DNA of 64,000 bases from Pararhizobium sp. (GTDB lineage: Bacteria > Pseudomonadota > Alphaproteobacteria > Rhizobiales > Rhizobiaceae). The stretch lies in the NCBI GenBank assembly GCA_017794825.1, contig CP051237.1:1488001-1552000 (forward strand), in the 5' to 3' direction. The position numbers and the translations under genes were made by a program. Positions 60,177 through 64,000 of the stretch are shown piece by piece. The notes beneath the pieces are model-generated. The model made no database searches, had not been told where the DNA came from, and saw only the letters and a list, made by a program, of their open reading frames with translations. Each line of letters opens with the position of its first letter. Positions within the stretch are counted from its first letter, which is position 1.

Positions 60177-61997
60177 ATGCCGGAACACGACATGCACTAT
60201 TTCCGCGAGGCGCTGATTCTCCTTGCCGGCGCCGTGATTGCAGCGCCGCTGGCGAAACGCCTCGGCCTGGGAACCGTGCTCGGCTATCTGTTCGTCGGAA
60301 TTCTGCTTGGCCCCATGTTGCGGATCGTGCTTGGCGGCGGCGAGATCCTGAATTTCGCCGAACTCGGCGTCGTGCTTCTGCTGTTCATCATCGGACTTGA
60401 ACTCAAGCCTTCCCGGCTTCTGTCCATGAGCCGCGAGATCTTCGGACTAGGACTTTTGCAGGTGGTCGTGACAGGGCTCGTGCTTATGGGGCCGATCCTG
60501 TTTCTGAAGCTGGCGTCTTTCAACGCGGCGATCATCATCGCCTTCGGTCTGGCCCTGTCCTCGACCGCATTCGCCCTGCAGATTCTCGAGGAACGCGGCG
60601 AACGCAACACGGCCGCCGGTCAGCGCGCGTTCTCCATCCTCCTGTTTCAGGACCTCGCCATCGTTCCACTGCTTGCGATCATTCCCTTGCTGACGCCCTT
60701 CAGCGCGGAGGGGAATACGAATCCTCTGCTGGATTTCGGCATCGCGATCGCAGCCATCGTTGCGCTCTTTATCGCAGGGCGATATGTGCTCAACCCGATT
60801 TTTCAGCTGATCGCCACGTCAGGCGCCCGCGAGGCGATGATCGCCGCGGCGCTCCTCGTCGTCCTCGGATCGGCGAACCTGATGCAGTTTGCGGGCTTGT
60901 CCATGGCCATGGGCGCATTTCTTGCCGGCGTTCTGCTGGCGGAATCGTCCTACCGGCACGAGCTGGAAGCCGACATCGAACCGTTTCGCGGCATCCTGCT
61001 TGCGTTGTTCTTCATGGCCGTCGGCCTGTCGCTCAATCTGGATGTCGTTTTCAAGAACTGGCTGACCATCGCAATCGCCGTGCCGGCCATCATGATCATC
61101 AAGAGCCTGCTGATCTACGGATTGTGCAGGCTGTTCGGATCGAGCCACAACGCCGCAATCCGGATCGCCGGTCTGCTGCCGCAAAGCGGCGAATTCGGTT
61201 TCGTCATCTTCACGGCGGCGGCGGCCGCAGGCATCTTCTCCACCGACACAGGCTCGCTGCTGATCGCCATCGTGACGGTCACCATGGCGCTGACGCCCTT
61301 CGCCACCATGCTGGCGGAGCGGCTTCAGACGGCCAGCGAGCAAGAGGAACTGGAGGAGAATTTCGAGAACGCCGGCTCCGACGTTCTGATGATCGGCTTC
61401 TCGCGATTTGGACAGATCGTGTCGCAGACGCTGCTTGCCGGGGGAACGGACGTGACGATTATCGATCATTCCGCGGACCAGATCCGCAACGCCTCGAAAT
61501 TCGGCTTCAACATCTATTTCGGCGACGGCGCCCGCAAGGACGTGCTTCTGGCGGCTGGCATCAAGCGGGCGAAGGTGGTGGCTGTCTGCACCTACGGACG
61601 GGCGACGACAGACCGGATCGTCAACCTGATTCAAGCCGAATTTCCGGAAACCCGACTGCTGGTCCGGGCGTATGACCGAGCCCACACGCTGTCGCTGCGG
61701 GACCGCGGCGTGGACTACGAGATCCGCGAGACACTGGAATCGAGCCTTGTCTTCAGCCGCAAGACCCTGGAGATGCTCGGCATGGACGAAGAGATTGCAG
61801 ACGAAATCGTCAGCGACACGCGCCGCAGGGACGAAGACAGGCTCAAGGTGCAGGCGATCGAGGGCATCTATGCCGGCAACGACATGTTGCACACACGCCC
61901 GGTTACGCCCGAACCGCTGATCAAGCCAAAGCGGGCGGCCGAACGCATCGATCTGAAGGAGTCGGAAGACGAATCGGCCGAAGCCGAGCTTCAGTAA
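60177..61997 (+). CDS. CPA2 family monovalent cation:proton antiporter (KefB/KefC-like)
   Basis: 606 residues. About twelve membrane helices make up the first ~385 residues, including GTVLGYLFVGILLGPML, the intramembrane ALSSTAFALQILEERGERNTAAGQRAFSILLFQDLAIVPLLAI and LPQSGEFGFVIF (QxGEF). A TrkA-N/RCK domain follows (DVLMIGFSRFGQIVSQTLLAGGTDVTIIDHSADQIRNASKFGFNIYFGDGARKDVLLAAG), binding NAD(H). It exports K+ or Na+ in exchange for H+. No KefF/KefG partner is adjacent. The 3' end overlaps the convergent glutamine-synthetase-like gene by 7 bp. Confidence 0.93.
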   Translation: MPEHDMHYFREALILLAGAVIAAPLAKRLGLGTVLGYLFVGILLGPMLRIVLGGGEILNFAELGVVLLLFIIGLELKPSRLLSMSREIFGLGLLQVVVTGLVLMGPILFLKLASFNAAIIIAFGLALSSTAFALQILEERGERNTAAGQRAFSILLFQDLAIVPLLAIIPLLTPFSAEGNTNPLLDFGIAIAAIVALFIAGRYVLNPIFQLIATSGAREAMIAAALLVVLGSANLMQFAGLSMAMGAFLAGVLLAESSYRHELEADIEPFRGILLALFFMAVGLSLNLDVVFKNWLTIAIAVPAIMIIKSLLIYGLCRLFGSSHNAAIRIAGLLPQSGEFGFVIFTAAAAAGIFSTDTGSLLIAIVTVTMALTPFATMLAERLQTASEQEELEENFENAGSDVLMIGFSRFGQIVSQTLLAGGTDVTIIDHSADQIRNASKFGFNIYFGDGARKDVLLAAGIKRAKVVAVCTYGRATTDRIVNLIQAEFPETRLLVRAYDRAHTLSLRDRGVDYEIRETLESSLVFSRKTLEMLGMDEEIADEIVSDTRRRDEDRLKVQAIEGIYAGNDMLHTRPVTPEPLIKPKRAAERIDLKESEDESAEAELQ

Positions 61998-63304
61998 ACC
62001 TCTTCATACGCCTTGCAGATCTCGGCTTCCGTCTTGCCCTCCAGCACCTTGATCTCGCCGAGTTTGTGCTGACGGTAGACGTCCGCGAACGCGCCCGGAA
62101 ACCAGCCGGTGACGGTCTCGTCGGACGAGAACCGGTCGAGCGCCTCCTCAAGCGACTGCGGCAACCTGACGAAACCGCGCGAGGCGAGGTCGCCGGCGGC
62201 GAGAAGCGACAGATCCTCTTCCGTCGCCTTCGGGCATTCCAGGCCTTCCTCGACGCCCTGCACGCCTGCATGGATAATCGCGGCCAGCGCCAGATACGGG
62301 CTCGCCGCGGCGTCCGCCGCGCGGAATTCGAAATTGAACTGCTCCGCCCGGCCGACGTCGCTGACGTCGCTTGTCGGACAGATCCGCACGGACGCTTCTC
62401 GATCGCGAAAACCCAGATTGTTGAAGGCCGCGCTCCAGCGGTGCGGCGTCAACCTGGTATAGGAGACGACGCTTGGAGCGGTCAGGGCGACAATCCGGTC
62501 AAGATATTTGAGAATGCCGGCAATGAATTGCCCGGCGACCGCGCTGAGACCATAAGCACCATCGGCGTCCCAGGTTCGCGGAGCGCCTGACTGATCCTGC
62601 AGACTGAGATGAACATGAACGCCGTTGCCGACCCCTGCGGGATCACGAAGCGGCGTAAAACTGGCGCGGCGGCCGAGACGCGCCGCAGTTTCCTGAACAA
62701 GTTCACGGACGATTGCAGCCTGGTCCGCGATACGCACCTTTGTCGACGGGCCGATGGTCACCTCGTACTGATCCGCGCCGAATTCCTTCATGAACGTGTC
62801 GGCCTTCAATCCGGCCTCCCCGAAGACCGAAAACAGGGTCTCGGCAAACACTCTTTCCGCGCGAAACCCGGCAGTCGTGTAAGCGCTGCCGGGCGGGCAG
62901 CCGCCATCGGTAAACTGGAATTCATGCTCGAAAGCGCCCTTCAGATGCAATCCCGTCACGTTTTCGAGACGCGCAAGCGCCTGCTTCAGGATCGACCGGG
63001 TACAGCATTCCCAGGGCTCTCCGGACGTCGTCAGGATATCGCCGATAACGAACTGCTCCGCCGGACCGTCATCGCCGAAATCCGCCCTGACGAGCGCCGA
63101 CGGATCGGGAATGAGAACGAGGTCGCCAAGGGCGCCGTAGGGACTTTCGGCAATGACGTCGAAACAGGTGATCTGAACATTGGTCGGCGTCCATCCGACG
63201 CCGCGCTTCAATCGCTTTTCGAATTCATGCGCGGGAAACGCCTTTCCGCGCATCTTGCCGGCGAGGTCGCTCGTCGCGGCGATTATCATCGGTTCATGTC
63301 TCAT
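61991..63304 (-). CDS. Glutamine synthetase family protein (gamma-glutamylpolyamine synthetase-like)
   Basis: 437 residues. Metal and ATP blocks are recognisable: GLHLKGAFEHEFQFTD (Glu triad), EFGADQYEVTIGPS, GVGNGVHVHLSLQ (His), YTRLTPHRWSAAFNNLGFRDREASVRIC and NFEFRAADAAASPYLALAAIIHAG. The adenylylation site of GlnA is absent, so it is one of the PuuA/GlnT-like enzymes that ligate glutamate to amines. It overlaps the upstream RpiR-type regulator by 4 bp and is likely controlled with it. Amine substrate is unknown. Confidence 0.9.
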   Translation of the reverse strand: MRHEPMIIAATSDLAGKMRGKAFPAHEFEKRLKRGVGWTPTNVQITCFDVIAESPYGALGDLVLIPDPSALVRADFGDDGPAEQFVIGDILTTSGEPWECCTRSILKQALARLENVTGLHLKGAFEHEFQFTDGGCPPGSAYTTAGFRAERVFAETLFSVFGEAGLKADTFMKEFGADQYEVTIGPSTKVRIADQAAIVRELVQETAARLGRRASFTPLRDPAGVGNGVHVHLSLQDQSGAPRTWDADGAYGLSAVAGQFIAGILKYLDRIVALTAPSVVSYTRLTPHRWSAAFNNLGFRDREASVRICPTSDVSDVGRAEQFNFEFRAADAAASPYLALAAIIHAGVQGVEEGLECPKATEEDLSLLAAGDLASRGFVRLPQSLEEALDRFSSDETVTGWFPGAFADVYRQHKLGEIKVLEGKTEAEICKAYEEVY

Positions 63305-64000
63305 TTTTTATCCGTTTCCTGGTGAAGTCTGAAGCCGTCCCACTGACCAATCCTGCTTCTGGTCGCCTCCCAGTCCTGCTCGGATACCTTGGAGATCATC
63401 GCCTCGACCAGCGCCACAGCGCCGCAACTGGAATCCCACGCCGTTCCGCTCTCGATCGGCAAGGCGAGCACTTCCGTCGCATGGCGTGCGATTGGCGAGA
63501 GCCATTTGTCGGTGATCACGATAACCTGCGAACCGCGCTCGCGGGCGGCCATGCCCGCCAGTTTCTCAAGACGCGGATCGTAACGCCGGAAATCCATCAT
63601 GATGAGTATGTCCTGCGAACGCATGCGCAGCAGATATTCCGGCCAGACCTCCGGGTCGGGCGGCAGGTGATAGACGTCACGGCGAATCTGGCGCAGATGC
63701 CGTCCGAGATATTGCATGACGGTGTCGCTGATGCGTCCGCCGATCAGATAGACAGCCCGCTTCTTGTCCGCCGTCAGCGCGCACACGCGGTTGAACTGGG
63801 CTTCCGTAACCGCCTTGGACACTTGCTGCAGTAGAACGGAGGTGTTGTTCAGATAACCTTCGAGAAATCCGCTTCCGATCGGCTTGGTGCGGCGGCGCAG
63901 CTCGACCGGCGACTGCTGTCCTTCCTTGAGCTCGCTTATCAGACGGCGTTGGAAATCCTGGTAACCGTTGCAACCGAGCTTTTGAATGAAACGGGTGATG
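63301..64000 (-). CDS. MurR/RpiR family transcriptional regulator (5' cut by window edge)
   Basis: The C-terminal 232 residues are present; the frame is open to the right edge of the window. ITRFIQKLGCNGYQDFQRRL is the end of the N-terminal HTH_6 domain. The SIS domain follows: AVYLIGGRISDTVMQYLGRHL, DILIMMDFRRYDPRLEKLAGMAARERGSQVIVITDKWLSPIARHATEVLALP. RpiR regulators sense phosphosugars, but those beside glutamine-synthetase-like genes may control amine or amino-acid use. A shorter start at 63822 would lose the HTH and is rejected. Confidence 0.88.
   Translation of the reverse strand, partial: ITRFIQKLGCNGYQDFQRRLISELKEGQQSPVELRRRTKPIGSGFLEGYLNNTSVLLQQVSKAVTEAQFNRVCALTADKKRAVYLIGGRISDTVMQYLGRHLRQIRRDVYHLPPDPEVWPEYLLRMRSQDILIMMDFRRYDPRLEKLAGMAARERGSQVIVITDKWLSPIARHATEVLALPIESGTAWDSSCGAVALVEAMISKVSEQDWEATRSRIGQWDGFRLHQETDKK

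Overview
The window looks like chromosomal DNA of a Hyphomicrobiales (Rhizobiales-type) alphaproteobacterium, perhaps marine. Indicators: the mutL–DUF2093 pair facing a tldD/pmbA–cysQ–DUF4170–DUF374 acyltransferase–waaA–lpxK operon, a zinc-type RpoE–ChrR pair, LexA boxes of the alphaproteobacterial form GTTC-N7-GTTC, and a cupin resembling DMSP lyases. All calls come from reading sequence and translations; no database search was run.

Layout. (1) 2–4025: catabolic operon with the end of a nucleoside hydrolase, an SDR, an enolase-superfamily acid-sugar dehydratase, an amidohydrolase-family lactonase and a second nucleoside-hydrolase-like protein that has lost metal-binding aspartates. (2) 4208–15603: AT-rich island ending at a tRNA-Arg(CCG) gene. 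Its left part has small mobile-element-type genes (HGGxSTG protein, AlpA-like HTH, winged-helix protein) and a 37-bp palindrome. Its right part is a tightly overlapping operon hsdR-hsdM-hsdS, an OLD-like ATPase/TOPRIM protein and an HNH endonuclease, probably a composite phage-defence locus. (3) 16062–25531: flavin/PNPOx and GAF regulators, a BBE-like FAD oxidase, a DMSP-lyase-like cupin, a lipoprotein hydrolase, a DUF1508 protein, two tandem paralogous secreted proteins, a TetR regulator and a secreted alpha/beta hydrolase. (4) 25638–28376: ArnC/ArnT-like envelope glycosylation genes with an LpxB-N-like membrane protein. (5) 30316–34963: RpoE–ChrR photo-oxidative stress module with three matching promoter candidates. 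(6) 35136–39835: galactonate-type sugar catabolism and a phosphomannomutase. (7) 39910–42290: a hipBA toxin–antitoxin module flanked by two copies of a repeat element, each with tandem repeats and a LexA box. (8) 42299–52097: AraC regulator, strictosidine-synthase-like protein, tungstate ABC transporter, patatin, alpha/beta hydrolase and FAD monooxygenase. (9) 52164–64000: mismatch repair, lipid A/Kdo synthesis, nucleotidase, PmbA, CPA2 antiporter, glutamine-synthetase-like enzyme and an RpiR regulator cut by the window edge.

Most likely to be new are the defence operon that couples a type I restriction system to an OLD-like protein and an HNH nuclease, and the duplicated SOS-box repeat element that brackets hipBA. 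Supporting observations include the 37-bp palindrome at 6507 and the divergent RpoE-type promoters near 30800.
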